The notes under the pieces are model-generated. The model worked only from the letters and a program-made list of their open reading frames with translations. It did no database searches and was not told the origin of the DNA. Below, piece after piece: positions 17,733-26,235 of a DNA stretch of 64,000 nt. Within the stretch, counting starts at the first letter, position 1, and every line of letters begins with the position of its first letter. The DNA comes from Cerina litoralis (GTDB lineage Bacteria > Bacteroidota > Bacteroidia > Flavobacteriales > Flavobacteriaceae): assembly GCA_022008415.1 (NCBI GenBank), contig JAIRBC010000001.1, positions 124,001 to 188,000 of the forward strand. The letters run 5' to 3'. The translations under genes and the position numbers were made by a program.

Positions 17733-18604
17733 TCAACTATTTAATTTTCGGAAAATTACAAATTATAATCCATAGGAGATTCATTTGAAACTTTATCTTC
17801 TATTCCCATAAAGTAGAAACCAGCGTTTTTATATCTTCTCCTGCTTTATTCCCACCCGTTAGCCCATAGGGTTGGGAACGGTATGCTGCACCGCAATTTA
17901 ATTGGGATTTCCCCTTTCGTATAAGACCCAACGGATACATTTTTATATCCATTCCACTACCTTATACCACGTGAACAATCCCGGAGTATTTATACCTTAC
18001 AAATTTTAAATCCTTCGTTCTGGCTAAAAAGGACTAATCACTATCAAATTTCAAAATAGTTAATCGAGTTTGTGGTTATAAACAAAGTATATACTATTTC
18101 TTTTTTCTTTAATAATTCTTAAATTTAAATGGGGGTTATTATAGGATGTTGATAACGGAGATAAAATAAGCGTGAATTAATTGCTTTTAACAGAAATTAA
18201 AATTTATTTACAATTTATACAGCTACTATATGGATGATTTTTTATTAAGGATCAAGAGATTAATTGTTTTATCAACGTTTATTGATAACTCTTATCAACA
18301 TCGGATTATTGATAAGTAAAACTTGGATAAATGTTTATTTGTTCTTAAAGAAGTGTTATAACTTTTCAATATTTTATCAAAAGAAAATTAGGGGTATTCA
18401 CATTTGTTTTGTAAGGCATCTTTTTTTAATAGGAATAAAATTTAAAAGTTAGTATTTATCATTCGTCTGTTAACAATTTGACAATTTGATAACGGATTTA
18501 TTTTCAAGTAATTATTAAAATCTTTATATTTTTAATGTTCATAACTGTAACTTGCTGAAAAACAAAAGGGATTTGTACTTTTGTATAATCCAAAATGAGT
18601 TAGG
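17733..18604. other. AT-rich 870-bp gap between divergent rnr and rpiB with DnaA-box-like sites
   Basis: No plausible gene is present. From about 18,040 on it is very AT-rich. TTATCAACA, one mismatch from the DnaA box TTATCCACA, occurs on the plus strand at 18292-18300 and on the minus strand at 18147-18155. Relatives lie at 18269-18277 (TTATCAACG), around 18281 and 18307 (ATTGATAA), 18323-18330 (TTGGATAA), 18374-18381 and 18485-18492. Genes diverge from it on both sides. A replication origin or a DnaA-titration site is possible but unproven; a plain double-promoter region is the alternative. Confidence 0.4.
18552..18583 (+). promoter_or_regulatory. Promoter of rpiB
   Basis: TACTTTTG at 18576-18583 matches the -7 consensus TAnnTTTG. 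TTG at 18552-18554 is a candidate -33 element 21 bp upstream. The rpiB start follows 21 bp later. Confidence 0.55.
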
Positions 18605-19036
18605 ATGAAAATAGCCATAGGTAACGATCATGCGGGCACAGAGTACAAACTTGCAATTGTTGGTTTGTTAAAAGCGAAGGATATAGAGGTATCTAATTTT
18701 GGTACGGATAGTGCCGAGAGCGTAGATTATGCCGATTTTGTACACCCGGTTGCGCAAGCGGTAGAGGAGGGAAAGGCAGAAATAGGAATAATTATCTGCG
18801 GAAGTGGAAATGGGGCGTGTATGACCGCAAACAAACATCAAAAAGTTAGGGCAGCCCTATGTTGGACCAAAGAAATAACCGTTTTGGCCCGCGAACATAA
18901 CGATGCCAATATTTTGAGTTTGCCCGCTCGCTACATAGCCCTTCCCCAAGCCTTGGAGATGGTGGATGCCTTTATTAATACTTCTTTTGCCGGCGGAAGA
19001 CACGAAAGGAGAATAGAAAAAATTCCCTGCAGATAG
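18605..19036 (+). CDS. rpiB: Ribose 5-phosphate isomerase B
   Basis: 143 residues, the normal RpiB length. The enzyme interconverts ribose 5-phosphate and ribulose 5-phosphate in the cytoplasmic pentose phosphate pathway; LacAB_rpiB relatives can accept allose phosphate. Visible hallmarks are 'IGNDHAGTEYK' (Asp8-His9), the substrate and anion-hole loop 'CGSGNGACMTANK' with Cys65 in the position of the catalytic cysteine, 'DANILSLPARY', and the C-terminal 'GGRHERRIEKI' with phosphate-binding basic residues. It has its own promoter and is followed by an acetyltransferase gene on the same strand after 83 bp. Confidence 0.95.
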   Translation: MKIAIGNDHAGTEYKLAIVGLLKAKDIEVSNFGTDSAESVDYADFVHPVAQAVEEGKAEIGIIICGSGNGACMTANKHQKVRAALCWTKEITVLAREHNDANILSLPARYIALPQALEMVDAFINTSFAGGRHERRIEKIPCR

Positions 19037-19119
19037 GAATGATCAAAATTTTAGATTTTGTCAGAGTTATTGTAAATCTTACAGGGTCGCCCTAGATCTT
19101 GTAGTTATGGAATTAATGC

Positions 19120-19563
19120 ATGATGAATCTGAAATATAAGGAATTTGAGGAATTAACAACCCAAGAACTCTATGATATTTTAAGACTCCGAAGCGAGGTT
19201 TTTGTAGTGGAACAGCACTGTGTTTATCAAGATTTGGACGGGAAGGACGGGAAAGCGGTTCACGTATTGGGTACAAAGAACGGAATACTGGTGGCGTATA
19301 CAAGGATTTTTGGTCCCGGGGATTATTTTAAAGAAGCAGCCATCGGACGCGTACTGGTGAAAAAGAAAGAAAGAAAGCACGGTTATGGAAAAATTATTAC
19401 TGCGTATTCCGTAAACGTCATTCGCGATAAATTCAAATCTGCTACCATAAGGATTTCAGCACAGAAGTATCTAGAAAAATTTTATTCTTCCTTGGGATTT
19501 ACAACGGTAGGGGAGGGTTATTTGGAAGATGGTATCCCCCATATAGCTATGTTTATGGAATAA
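19120..19563 (+). CDS. GNAT family N-acetyltransferase (ElaA-like)
   Basis: 147 residues. The N-terminal 'LYDILRLRSEVFVVEQHCVY' and 'DLDGKDGKAVHV' are typical of the ElaA branch of GNAT enzymes, followed by 'AIGRVLVKKKERKHGYGKII', which forms the acetyl-CoA pyrophosphate loop (R-x-x-G-x-G/A-type). 'YLEKFYSSLGF' sits near the C-terminus. ElaA-type proteins transfer an acetyl group from acetyl-CoA to an amine, but their substrates are unknown. Two consecutive ATG codons begin the frame. It could be cotranscribed with rpiB. Confidence 0.85.
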   Translation: MMNLKYKEFEELTTQELYDILRLRSEVFVVEQHCVYQDLDGKDGKAVHVLGTKNGILVAYTRIFGPGDYFKEAAIGRVLVKKKERKHGYGKIITAYSVNVIRDKFKSATIRISAQKYLEKFYSSLGFTTVGEGYLEDGIPHIAMFME

Positions 19564-19612
19564 ATAGATTTCCAAAATCCAAAAAAGGGATAAATAAGCA
19601 AGTAATATTTGA

Positions 19613-19987
19613 TTAAATTTTTATCAGGGATTTATTGCTAAGGTTGATATCGTCCAGCATGGTATCGGTGAACTTATAATGCCCTTTGGTGGTAATAATC
19701 TTGAATCGATTGGAATTCATACGGCTCAAGGTATCCAAAAACAACCATTTAGATTTTAAAAGCTTAGGTTTTTCGGATTTTAGACTGATATCAAAGTAGT
19801 ACTTACGCCCATTTTTTCGAGCTACAATATCCGGGGTAACCGTGACTTCACTTCCCTTTTTTAAATAGGATTTAGGAAGTTCGTAACCTTCCAAATCCGT
19901 TTTTATTCCCTCGAAGCCATGGGCTTCCAAATATTCGATGGATTTCTTTAAAAAATCGATATTTTCTAACTTCTCTGATTGTATCAT
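19613..19987 (-). CDS. Hypothetical protein, possible restriction-endonuclease-like fold
   Basis: 124 residues, not recognised with certainty. A helical N-terminus leads to 'VTPDIVARKNGRKYYFDISL': Pro52-Asp53, a beta turn, and a second strand with Asp66 and a lysine at position 70. This is reminiscent of the PD-(D/E)XK nuclease core, but the second motif is not a clean (D/E)xK. A following 'KSKWLFLDTLSRMN' helix and an 'RFKIITTKGHYKF' strand would also fit that fold. The nearest minus-strand neighbour is the cytosine methyltransferase 535 bp away; whether the two work together is not shown. It converges with the ElaA-type acetyltransferase, whose stop is 49 bp away. Confidence 0.55.
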   Translation of the reverse strand: MIQSEKLENIDFLKKSIEYLEAHGFEGIKTDLEGYELPKSYLKKGSEVTVTPDIVARKNGRKYYFDISLKSEKPKLLKSKWLFLDTLSRMNSNRFKIITTKGHYKFTDTMLDDINLSNKSLIKI

Positions 19988-20522
19988 AACGTTAAATATA
20001 CGACTATTTTAATTTAAAATAGGCTTTTAAGTACTGATTAACAGTATTTTAATATAATTTTAATCGTGGTGGCCATTATTCAAAGCTACATAGAATTGAC
20101 CAATCCTGGTTTCTTTTTTTTATCGCTGTGGCCTTTAACCGTACGAGACCTAAACTAAGTGAAGCCTGTAATTCGCTATTTTCGCCTTAGTTCCAGAACA
20201 GATAGAAGTGATTTTAAGTTGTGTACAAAAATTAATAGGTAGTGGCCACCATAGAAATTGTCCTAGTTAAATAGGATCTGTACTCCCCTAAAAGCACTAA
20301 ACCGACCACTGGGTCTAAAAATGGAATTCCACTATTTACCGTTGAGTGGAATAGTTCGGCAAAATGAACTTTTTTACGGATATAGAATAAAAAACACACA
20401 CAAAAAGGCCTTCATGATAGGCAAAACCGACTGAGGAGTATGTAAAAGAAAGTAAGCAAGGTGTTTTCCTCCCCAAATTTTCGTGTAAAAATTGGATTTA
20501 GGATTTCGCTTCCCAGGCTAAT
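19988..20522. other. 535-bp gap without a gene
   Basis: No coding frame looks real. An inverted repeat, ATTCCACT and AGTGGAAT separated by 11 bases, lies near 20329-20355, and TGGCCACC/GGTGGCCA pairs sit near 20067 and 20245. None has a T-run or a recognisable site identity. Confidence 0.4.
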
Positions 20523-21770
20523 TCAAATATTATTTTCTTTAAATAGGGTTTTTCCAATCTGGGTGACAACGCCTACCACCAAGGCGTTCCCCATAAAAAA
20601 TGCCCGTTTGGCATCGGTAACCCCTTCTAATTTCGTATGGTCATCGGGGAACATATTCAATCGCTCCAATTCTACCGGGGTAAGGCGACGCAGTCCTTTT
20701 TGCGTTTGGACTACGTGTTTAAAACGGGAGGGTGTTTTTCCGCCCTCACCCGTAATAATGGTCCGGGAGGCGTTGTCCAAGTTGTCCGGAAAGATCAAAC
20801 CGCCCTCGCTATAGTCGTATTCAAATCCCGCTGCTGTCTTTCTGGTTTCTTTTTTTGCCCCTTTCAGATATTCCCATTTATAATATTCTTCACGGGGAAT
20901 ATAAAAATCATCGGGAACTTCACCGTTCTGTAAAATATGGGCAAGGACTCTTTTTGTGCCGCCGTAATCGGGGACGGTTTTCACGGTAATTACTTTTCCA
21001 TTCATAAAAATACCTGAATTTTGGAACGGTGAAAGCTTTTTATCCACATTAAAACCTTCCGAAAGTGCTACCAAATTGCCTTTAATTTCCAATTTGGTTA
21101 GATTTCCACGGGTTTTCAAACAGTGTTCCGGAGGTCGTAAAACGGGAAAGGTATGGGCCATAGTCCCGGTTTTATAGATCCAATTTACGGGATCGGTATT
21201 TTCTAGTCTCGTGTAAATTTTCGTGGATTTTTGGTATCCCAGTATAAAAATTCGTCTCCTCCGCTGGGGCATTCCGTAGTCCGCTGCATTGATCACCCTC
21301 CATTCCACAGCATACCCGAGGTCCTCCAGGCTCTTGAGTATCAAGGCAAAGTCCCTTCCTCTTTGTTTGGCGGGGGATTTCAACAACCTGTCCACATTTT
21401 CCAGTAACAGATAGGCGGGCTTGTTCTTTTTTTCGGTCAGTATTTTATGGATACTCCACCAGAGCACCCCTTTTTTACCGATCAGTCCTTTAGAATTTTT
21501 TAAGCTCGTAGCCACGGAATAATCTTGGCACGGAAATCCCCCCACCAACAAGTCCGCATCCGGGATTTCTGAAACCGGAACTTCGGCAATATCTTGATTG
21601 CTGTGGTTTTCAGGACCAAATCTGGCCTCATAGACCATGGAGGCGTGCTGCTTTTTGGTAGAGGGTTCCCATTGATTGCTCCAAACCACCTCATAATGGC
21701 CGGTTTTTTCCAGGCCGAGCCTAAACCCCCCAACCCCTGCAAAGAGTTCTATGACTTTGAGTTTATTCAT
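20523..21770 (-). CDS. DNA (cytosine-5-)-methyltransferase
   Basis: 415 residues with the conserved C5-methyltransferase motifs in order. Motif I is 'ELFAGVGGFRLGLE' (residues 8-21, AdoMet binding), motif IV is 'GGFPCQDYS' with nucleophile Cys81, and motif VI is 'LLENVDRLL' with catalytic Glu124. Motif VIII is 'MPQRRRRIFILGY', motif IX 'RRLTPVELERLNMFP', and motif X 'GNALVVGVVTQIG' at the end. The target-recognition region lies at about residues 190-330 and its sequence specificity cannot be read. No cognate endonuclease or Vsr gene is adjacent. The small protein at 19613-19987 is only a weak candidate partner. It is either an orphan regulatory methylase or the remains of a restriction-modification system. 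Confidence 0.92.
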   Translation of the reverse strand: MNKLKVIELFAGVGGFRLGLEKTGHYEVVWSNQWEPSTKKQHASMVYEARFGPENHSNQDIAEVPVSEIPDADLLVGGFPCQDYSVATSLKNSKGLIGKKGVLWWSIHKILTEKKNKPAYLLLENVDRLLKSPAKQRGRDFALILKSLEDLGYAVEWRVINAADYGMPQRRRRIFILGYQKSTKIYTRLENTDPVNWIYKTGTMAHTFPVLRPPEHCLKTRGNLTKLEIKGNLVALSEGFNVDKKLSPFQNSGIFMNGKVITVKTVPDYGGTKRVLAHILQNGEVPDDFYIPREEYYKWEYLKGAKKETRKTAAGFEYDYSEGGLIFPDNLDNASRTIITGEGGKTPSRFKHVVQTQKGLRRLTPVELERLNMFPDDHTKLEGVTDAKRAFFMGNALVVGVVTQIGKTLFKENNI

Positions 21771-21975
21771 TATTCGTAACCGTTGGTTAAAATATAGTTT
21801 TTTAAGACCTTGGTTTCCAAGAATATTTTTGTTGTAATGGTTGTTAAGTTATGGATTATTAGGTTATTAATGGAGGGGATTAAAAACAACTAACCCAATA
21901 ACCCAATTTTAATTTATCCGAATGTTTCCAGACGAACGTATCGTATTTTATAAAAATCTTCTAACTTAATAATCA

Positions 21976-23301
21976 TCAATTTTCTTCATCGTCCTCAACG
22001 AAAATACAGAGCAAAGCGGCGATCGCCATTGAAATACCACCGATGATCAAGGCGTAAATAGAATTGTTTCCAAAGAAAGATTTCAATAAAAAACCCAGAA
22101 TTCCCGCGGCTACTATTTGGGGAATTACAATAAAGAAATTAAATACGCCCATATAATATCCCATTTTGTTAGAGGGGAGAACACTGGACAGCATGGCATA
22201 AGGCATAGAAAGGATACTTGCCCAGGCGATGCCTACCCCGATCATGGAAACCAGTAACAGGTTGGGATCCGAGATAAAATAGATGGAAATAAACCCGATA
22301 CTGCCCATAAGCAACGCCAATAAATGGGTGGTTCGCCGGCTGGTATATCTTGCAACTACGGGCAGTAGAAACGCTACCACCGCAGCCAATCCGTTATAGG
22401 CGGCAAAACAAATACCTACCCAATCCGCACCTTCGTTATAAATTGCGGAGGCGGGGTCCGACGTACCGTAAACATGGCTTGTTATTGCCGGTGTACTATA
22501 GATCCACAGGGCAAATAGCGCGAACCAGGAGAAGAACTGTACCAAGGCGAGTTGCACCATGGCCCTTGGCATCTGGAAAATGCCTAAAAATGATTCTTGC
22601 AGTCCTGCAAAAATTCCTTTTTCGTTATTTTCTGCTTTTAATTTCCCGATATCGTCCGGCGGGTACTCTTCGGTTTTAAGGACCGTCCACATCACCGCGC
22701 TGAAATATGCGATCCCCCCAATATAAAAAGACCATTTTACCGAATTAGGGATACTGCCATCCAGGGCTACATTGCTTACGCCGAACCAATTGGTCATTAT
22801 ATAGGGTAATGCAGATGCAATAACGGCACCCGTTCCGATAAAGAAACTCTGCATAGCAAATCCGCTGGTCCGTTGTTGGTTGGGCAACATATCGCCAACA
22901 AACGCCCGAAATGGCTCCATACTTATATTTATGGAGGCGTCCATCAACCACAACATGATCACGGCCATCCACAGGGCGGTGGAATTTGGCATAAGAAACA
23001 GGGCTATGGTAGCCAATAGGGCACCCATGGCGAAAAATGGCCTTCTGCGGCCCCATTTTTTATGCCATGTACGATCGCTGTAATAACCTATGATGGGCTG
23101 GACCAATAAACCTGTGACAGGCGCTGCCAGCCATAAAATGGGAAGCTCGTCCTGGGAGGCCCCCAAGGTCTCAAAAATACGGCTCACGTTGGCGTTTTGA
23201 AGTGCAAAACCAAATTGGATCCCCAAAAATCCGAAACTCATGTTCCAAATTTGCCAAAAGGTAAGATGGGGTTTTTGTGAACCCAATGAAATATGGGACA
23301 T
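21976..23301 (-). CDS. MFS transporter, SLC45/maltose-transporter-like
   Basis: 441 residues with about 12 membrane segments. The opening 'LTFWQIWNMSFGFLGIQFGFALQNANVSRIFETLG' and the loop 'GYYSDRTWHKKWGRRRPFF' (D-R-x-x-x-x-x-GRRRP) are typical of the MFS branch that includes SLC45 sugar transporters and Bacteroidetes maltose permeases. It is predicted to sit in the inner membrane and import a sugar with a cation. No alpha-glucan genes are seen next to it, so the substrate stays open. It is a single gene, with ~200 bp to the methyltransferase and ~270 bp to the divergent lipoprotein gene. Confidence 0.82.
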   Translation of the reverse strand: MSHISLGSQKPHLTFWQIWNMSFGFLGIQFGFALQNANVSRIFETLGASQDELPILWLAAPVTGLLVQPIIGYYSDRTWHKKWGRRRPFFAMGALLATIALFLMPNSTALWMAVIMLWLMDASINISMEPFRAFVGDMLPNQQRTSGFAMQSFFIGTGAVIASALPYIMTNWFGVSNVALDGSIPNSVKWSFYIGGIAYFSAVMWTVLKTEEYPPDDIGKLKAENNEKGIFAGLQESFLGIFQMPRAMVQLALVQFFSWFALFALWIYSTPAITSHVYGTSDPASAIYNEGADWVGICFAAYNGLAAVVAFLLPVVARYTSRRTTHLLALLMGSIGFISIYFISDPNLLLVSMIGVGIAWASILSMPYAMLSSVLPSNKMGYYMGVFNFFIVIPQIVAAGILGFLLKSFFGNNSIYALIIGGISMAIAALLCIFVEDDEEN

Positions 23302-23574
23302 AGGTGTTTTTTAGAGGATTGGTAATTTCGATAAAATTAGCATTTTTTATTCAAAAAAGGTTGGGGACAATCAAATTCAATACGAGTTCTTTGTTGCAAT
23401 TGATCAAATCACGCCAGAACCTTTTATCTTTGGGTTCAATATATAAATATGGGAGAAAATCCCCGACCGTTAGACAAAGATTTTAGTATAATTTGCTGTC
23501 CACCATAAGCAGGGAGCCTATTGTGCGAAGCGAGAAGACTAAACTTTATCGAGGTTCGTTAAAGATATAGATCT

Positions 23575-24774
23575 ATGAGAAAAATAAATGTGGGCTACCT
23601 GATCCTATTGGGGTTTGGAATGTTATTGGTTGCATGTAAGGAAGTAAATTCCGAGACCGCTGTCCCTTTGGAAAAACAAATATCGAAGGTTAGGCAAAAG
23701 TACGCCCCGGATAAAAGGGTGGCCATATTTCAGGTCGATGCCGTAAGGTACAATAACGATTATGTGCTGAAAGGAGAATCCAATTTACCATCGGCCGTGG
23801 ACGAACTAAAGGAAAAATTAAAATTGGAGCATATTTCGTTTGTAGACAGTATACAACTTTTGCCGGATACCGCCTTAAATGGAATGACACAAGGCGTAAT
23901 CCGTGTGTCCGTAGCCAATTTGCGTAGCCATCCTGCGCACTCCGCTGAACTGGCTACCCAAGCTACCTTGGGCACCCCTGTAAAAATATACAAAAAGGAC
24001 GGAAGTTGGTATTTGATACAGACCCCCGACCATTATATTTCCTGGGTAGACCACGGGGGATTGGAGCTGATGTCCGAACAGGAATTTTCCCGATGGAAAT
24101 CTGTTCGCAAACTTATTTTTCTAGGAACCTATGGGAATTCCTTTGCGCAGCCAAATGTGAACTCACAAACGGTTACCGATCTTGTAGCTGGGGATATTTT
24201 GGAAAAGATAGGGGAGGAGGGCGATTTTTACAGAGTTTCCTATCCCGATGGTAGAATGGCCTATATTGAAAAAAGTATGTCCAAACCGTACGAGAAATGG
24301 CTGAAGTCTATCAATCCCACAGAGGAATCCCTGGTAAACACCTCAAAAACCCTGATGGGCCTGCCCTATCTTTGGGGTGGCACCTCGCCAAAAGGGGTAG
24401 ATTGTAGCGGCTTTACAAAGACCATTTATTTTCTCAACGGAATGGTAATTCCCAGGGATGCCTCCCAACAAATCGCAACGGGACAAGAAGTGGATTCTAC
24501 CAAGAATTTCGAAAAATTACGTCCCGGAGATCTATTGTTTTTTGGCAAGTCGGCTACCGATTCCACCGAGGAAAGGGTTGTACACGTGGGCATGTGGATC
24601 GGGAATGACGAGTTTATCCATTCCTCCGGGGATGTGCATATTAGCAGTATGAACAAGAGCGCCCCTAACTACGATGAGTACAATTACGACCGGTACCTGC
24701 GTTCCCAACGCCTTCTAAATGTTCAGGACAAAGCGTTGGTCGATCTTTCCCAAAAGGATATTTTTAAGGATTAA
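23575..24774 (+). CDS. NlpC/P60 family lipoprotein with SH3 domains (YkfC-like peptidoglycan endopeptidase)
   Basis: 399 residues. The N-terminus 'GFGMLLVAC' is a lipobox with Cys21 as lipidation site. Two SH3-like regions follow: 'GVIRVSVANLRSHPAHSAEL' at ~107-165 and another with 'QPNVNSQTVTDLVAGDILEK' at ~190-235. The NlpC/P60 catalytic domain has 'LPYLWGGTSPKGVDCSGF' with Cys277, 'VVHVGMWIG' with His337, and 'EFIHSSG' with His349. Such enzymes cut gamma-D-glutamyl-diamino acid bonds in muropeptides; the lipid anchor places it in the periplasm. It is a single-gene transcript. Normal length; all catalytic residues present. Confidence 0.9.
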   Translation: MRKINVGYLILLGFGMLLVACKEVNSETAVPLEKQISKVRQKYAPDKRVAIFQVDAVRYNNDYVLKGESNLPSAVDELKEKLKLEHISFVDSIQLLPDTALNGMTQGVIRVSVANLRSHPAHSAELATQATLGTPVKIYKKDGSWYLIQTPDHYISWVDHGGLELMSEQEFSRWKSVRKLIFLGTYGNSFAQPNVNSQTVTDLVAGDILEKIGEEGDFYRVSYPDGRMAYIEKSMSKPYEKWLKSINPTEESLVNTSKTLMGLPYLWGGTSPKGVDCSGFTKTIYFLNGMVIPRDASQQIATGQEVDSTKNFEKLRPGDLLFFGKSATDSTEERVVHVGMWIGNDEFIHSSGDVHISSMNKSAPNYDEYNYDRYLRSQRLLNVQDKALVDLSQKDIFKD

Positions 24775-24802
24775 GGAGGGCAGGTTCAAACTCAAGTTCA
24801 AC

Positions 24803-24818
24803 CCCGATAGCTATCGGG
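24803..24818. repeat. 16-bp palindrome CCCGATAGCTATCGGG
   Basis: Perfect palindrome in the intergenic repeat cluster. Its core CCCGATA-n-n-TATCGGG occurs again inside the merTP gene at 26436-26451, so it is a dispersed repeat family rather than a local operator. Confidence 0.7.
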
Positions 24819-24941
24819 ACAAGTTCAAGCTCAAATATCAAGTTCAAAACCAAGTTTGGGTAGGATGTCTGTTGTTCGGTGTTTGTGGTCTGATGTTGAT
24901 TGATTCCTGCTAAAGTGATAATTTTGGGTTTTACTTGCAGT

Positions 24942-24971
24942 AATTCCCCCTTTGAAGTGGGTAGGGGGATG
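24942..24971 (+). repeat. GC-rich dispersed repeat, plus orientation
   Basis: Begins AATTCCCCCTTTGAAG and ends GGGGGATG. A near copy lies in reverse orientation at 31625-31657. A long T-run directly after it might let it work as a terminator for plus-strand transcripts. Confidence 0.5.
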
Positions 24972-25066
24972 TTTTTTTTTGCCGAATTCAAGCTCAAGTA
25001 TCAAGTTCAAGTGTCAAGCTCAAAGATTCTTTATCTGGAGGTTATTTACGTAAAACAAAAAATTGA

Positions 25067-25582
25067 ATGTACAGAGAATTTGAAACAGAGCGATTATTGA
25101 TAAGGCCTACTTTAGAAGAAGATGCCGAATTGATCTATCAAATAATGAATGCTCCAAAGTTCATCAAATTTGTTGGGGATAGACATATTAATTCGATTCA
25201 AGATGCTGAAAAATATATTCGAATTAAAATGCTCCCGCAATTAAATGCTCTTGGATATTCAAATTATTCTTTAATTACAAAGGCCGACGGTTCCAAAATC
25301 GGCACTTGCGGACTTTATAACAGAGATGGTTTAGATGGAATTGATATCGGATTTGGTCTTTTACCTCAATATGAAGGATTGGGATATGCTTATGAATCGG
25401 CCCATAGATTATTGAAAGCTGCATTTGAAGAATTTGATATTGAGGAAATCAAAGCGATTACATCCAAAGAGAATGTTTCTTCCCAACGGCTTTTAGAGAA
25501 GTTGGGATTAAAAATGGTCGGCACAACAAAACTGCCAAATGAAAATCACGAAATATTGCTTTACAAAAAAATCTTACCTTAA
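25067..25582 (+). CDS. GNAT family N-acetyltransferase (RimJ/RimL-like)
   Basis: 171 residues. 'FETERLLIRPTLEEDAELIY' at the N-terminus, 'GTCGLYNRDGLDGIDIGFGL', the acetyl-CoA loop 'LPQYEGLGYAYESAHRLL' and the terminal 'ENVSSQRLLEKLGLKMVGT' define the RimJ/RimL branch. Members acetylate the N-terminal amine of ribosomal proteins or small amines; the substrate here is not known. The gene is AT-rich compared with the preceding lipoprotein gene and stands alone between repeat-rich and ~200-bp gaps, which fits an acquired gene. Confidence 0.85.
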   Translation: MYREFETERLLIRPTLEEDAELIYQIMNAPKFIKFVGDRHINSIQDAEKYIRIKMLPQLNALGYSNYSLITKADGSKIGTCGLYNRDGLDGIDIGFGLLPQYEGLGYAYESAHRLLKAAFEEFDIEEIKAITSKENVSSQRLLEKLGLKMVGTTKLPNENHEILLYKKILP

Positions 25583-25748
25583 AGAATAAGTGCAATTAAA
25601 ACGAGTGTTTTTGTTGTATGTGCTTCCCATATGCCAAAAGCGAGTCGCCTATTTTTGCACTTCTGGTCTTTATTGGCACTCCAATCGGGCTCCTCAATAA
25701 GAAAAAATCCAAAATCTTCCCAATATTTAAAATTAACGTATTTTAGTA

Positions 25749-25778
25749 TTTGCTTAAATAATAAAAATTGTAGCTTTG
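25749..25778 (+). promoter_or_regulatory. Promoter of the ArsR-type regulator gene
   Basis: TTTG at 25749-25752 and TAGCTTTG at 25771-25778 form a full Bacteroidetes promoter with 18 bp between. The ATG at 25783 is only five bases after the -7 element, so the transcript should be leaderless or nearly so. Confidence 0.65.
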
Positions 25779-25782
25779 TTCT

Positions 25783-26157
25783 ATGGAAAACAATTCGTGC
25801 ATAAGGCAGCAAGCAGACGTTGAGCAAATAAACCGTTGCAAAGACACGGTAACGGAATTAAATGAAACGTTCGACTATTTGGCAAATGGACTTTCTTTGG
25901 CAGGAAACAGCGTTAGGCTTAAAATACTTTATCTACTCTTTGAAGAAAAAAGGCTCTGCGTTTGTGATTTAAGCGATATTCTCGGAATGAACATTTCTGC
26001 TATTTCCCAGCACTTGAGAAAAATGAAAGACAGAAATCTATTGACAACCGAAAGGGAGGCCCAGACGATTTTTTACTCACTGACGACGGAATATGAACTA
26101 CTACTAAATCCGTTTTTTGAGATACTTGATAAGGACAATATTTTGGAAACGATATAA
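25783..26157 (+). CDS. ArsR/SmtB family metalloregulator
   Basis: 124 residues. A cysteine-containing N-terminus ('NSCIRQQADVEQINRC') is followed by the ArsR winged helix: 'LSLAGNSVRLKILYLLFEEKRLCVCDLSDILGMNISAISQHLRKM'-type sequence with the C-x-C-D-L metal site at the end of helix 3. Proteins of this type repress their operon until a thiophilic metal binds. It heads a module with merTP and a GDCCVxC gene, so mercury or a related metal is the likely signal. In Bacteroidetes mercury operons an ArsR-type repressor often replaces MerR. Start choice is supported by the promoter immediately upstream. Confidence 0.87.
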   Translation: MENNSCIRQQADVEQINRCKDTVTELNETFDYLANGLSLAGNSVRLKILYLLFEEKRLCVCDLSDILGMNISAISQHLRKMKDRNLLTTEREAQTIFYSLTTEYELLLNPFFEILDKDNILETI

Positions 26158-26235
26158 GATGACCCGTAACAATTTAGTGATTCCAAGCGGTCTGTCTAAT
26201 TACATCTGACCTATAAAAACAATAAAAATAAACGG

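Larger units (their letters stand above)
24784..25030. repeat. Degenerate CAAGTTCAA / CAAGCTCAA repeat cluster
   Basis: After the lipoprotein gene the sequence is built from short units CAAGTTCAA and CAAGCTCAA. 'CAAGCTCAAATATCAAGTTC' near 24826 recurs as 'CAAGCTCAAGTATCAAGTTC' near 24991. Between them lie the palindrome at 24803-24818 and a GC-rich element at 24942-24971. No gene is supported in 24775-25066. The minus-strand counterpart (TTGAAC units) also occurs in the gap 31573-31796. Confidence 0.55.

Noticed and set aside
18264..18452. 62-residue frame in the rnr-rpiB gap
   Set aside because: Low-complexity Ile/Phe/Lys-rich translation in an AT-rich gap with no family resemblance.
24784..25030. 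CAAGTTCAA repeats as a CRISPR array
   Set aside because: Units are only about nine bases, irregularly spaced, and no cas genes are present.
25579..25827. 82-residue minus-strand frame between the GNAT and ArsR genes
   Set aside because: It runs antisense through the well-supported promoter and start of the ArsR gene. Its C-terminal part reads somewhat protein-like, so a decayed fragment is possible but not supported.
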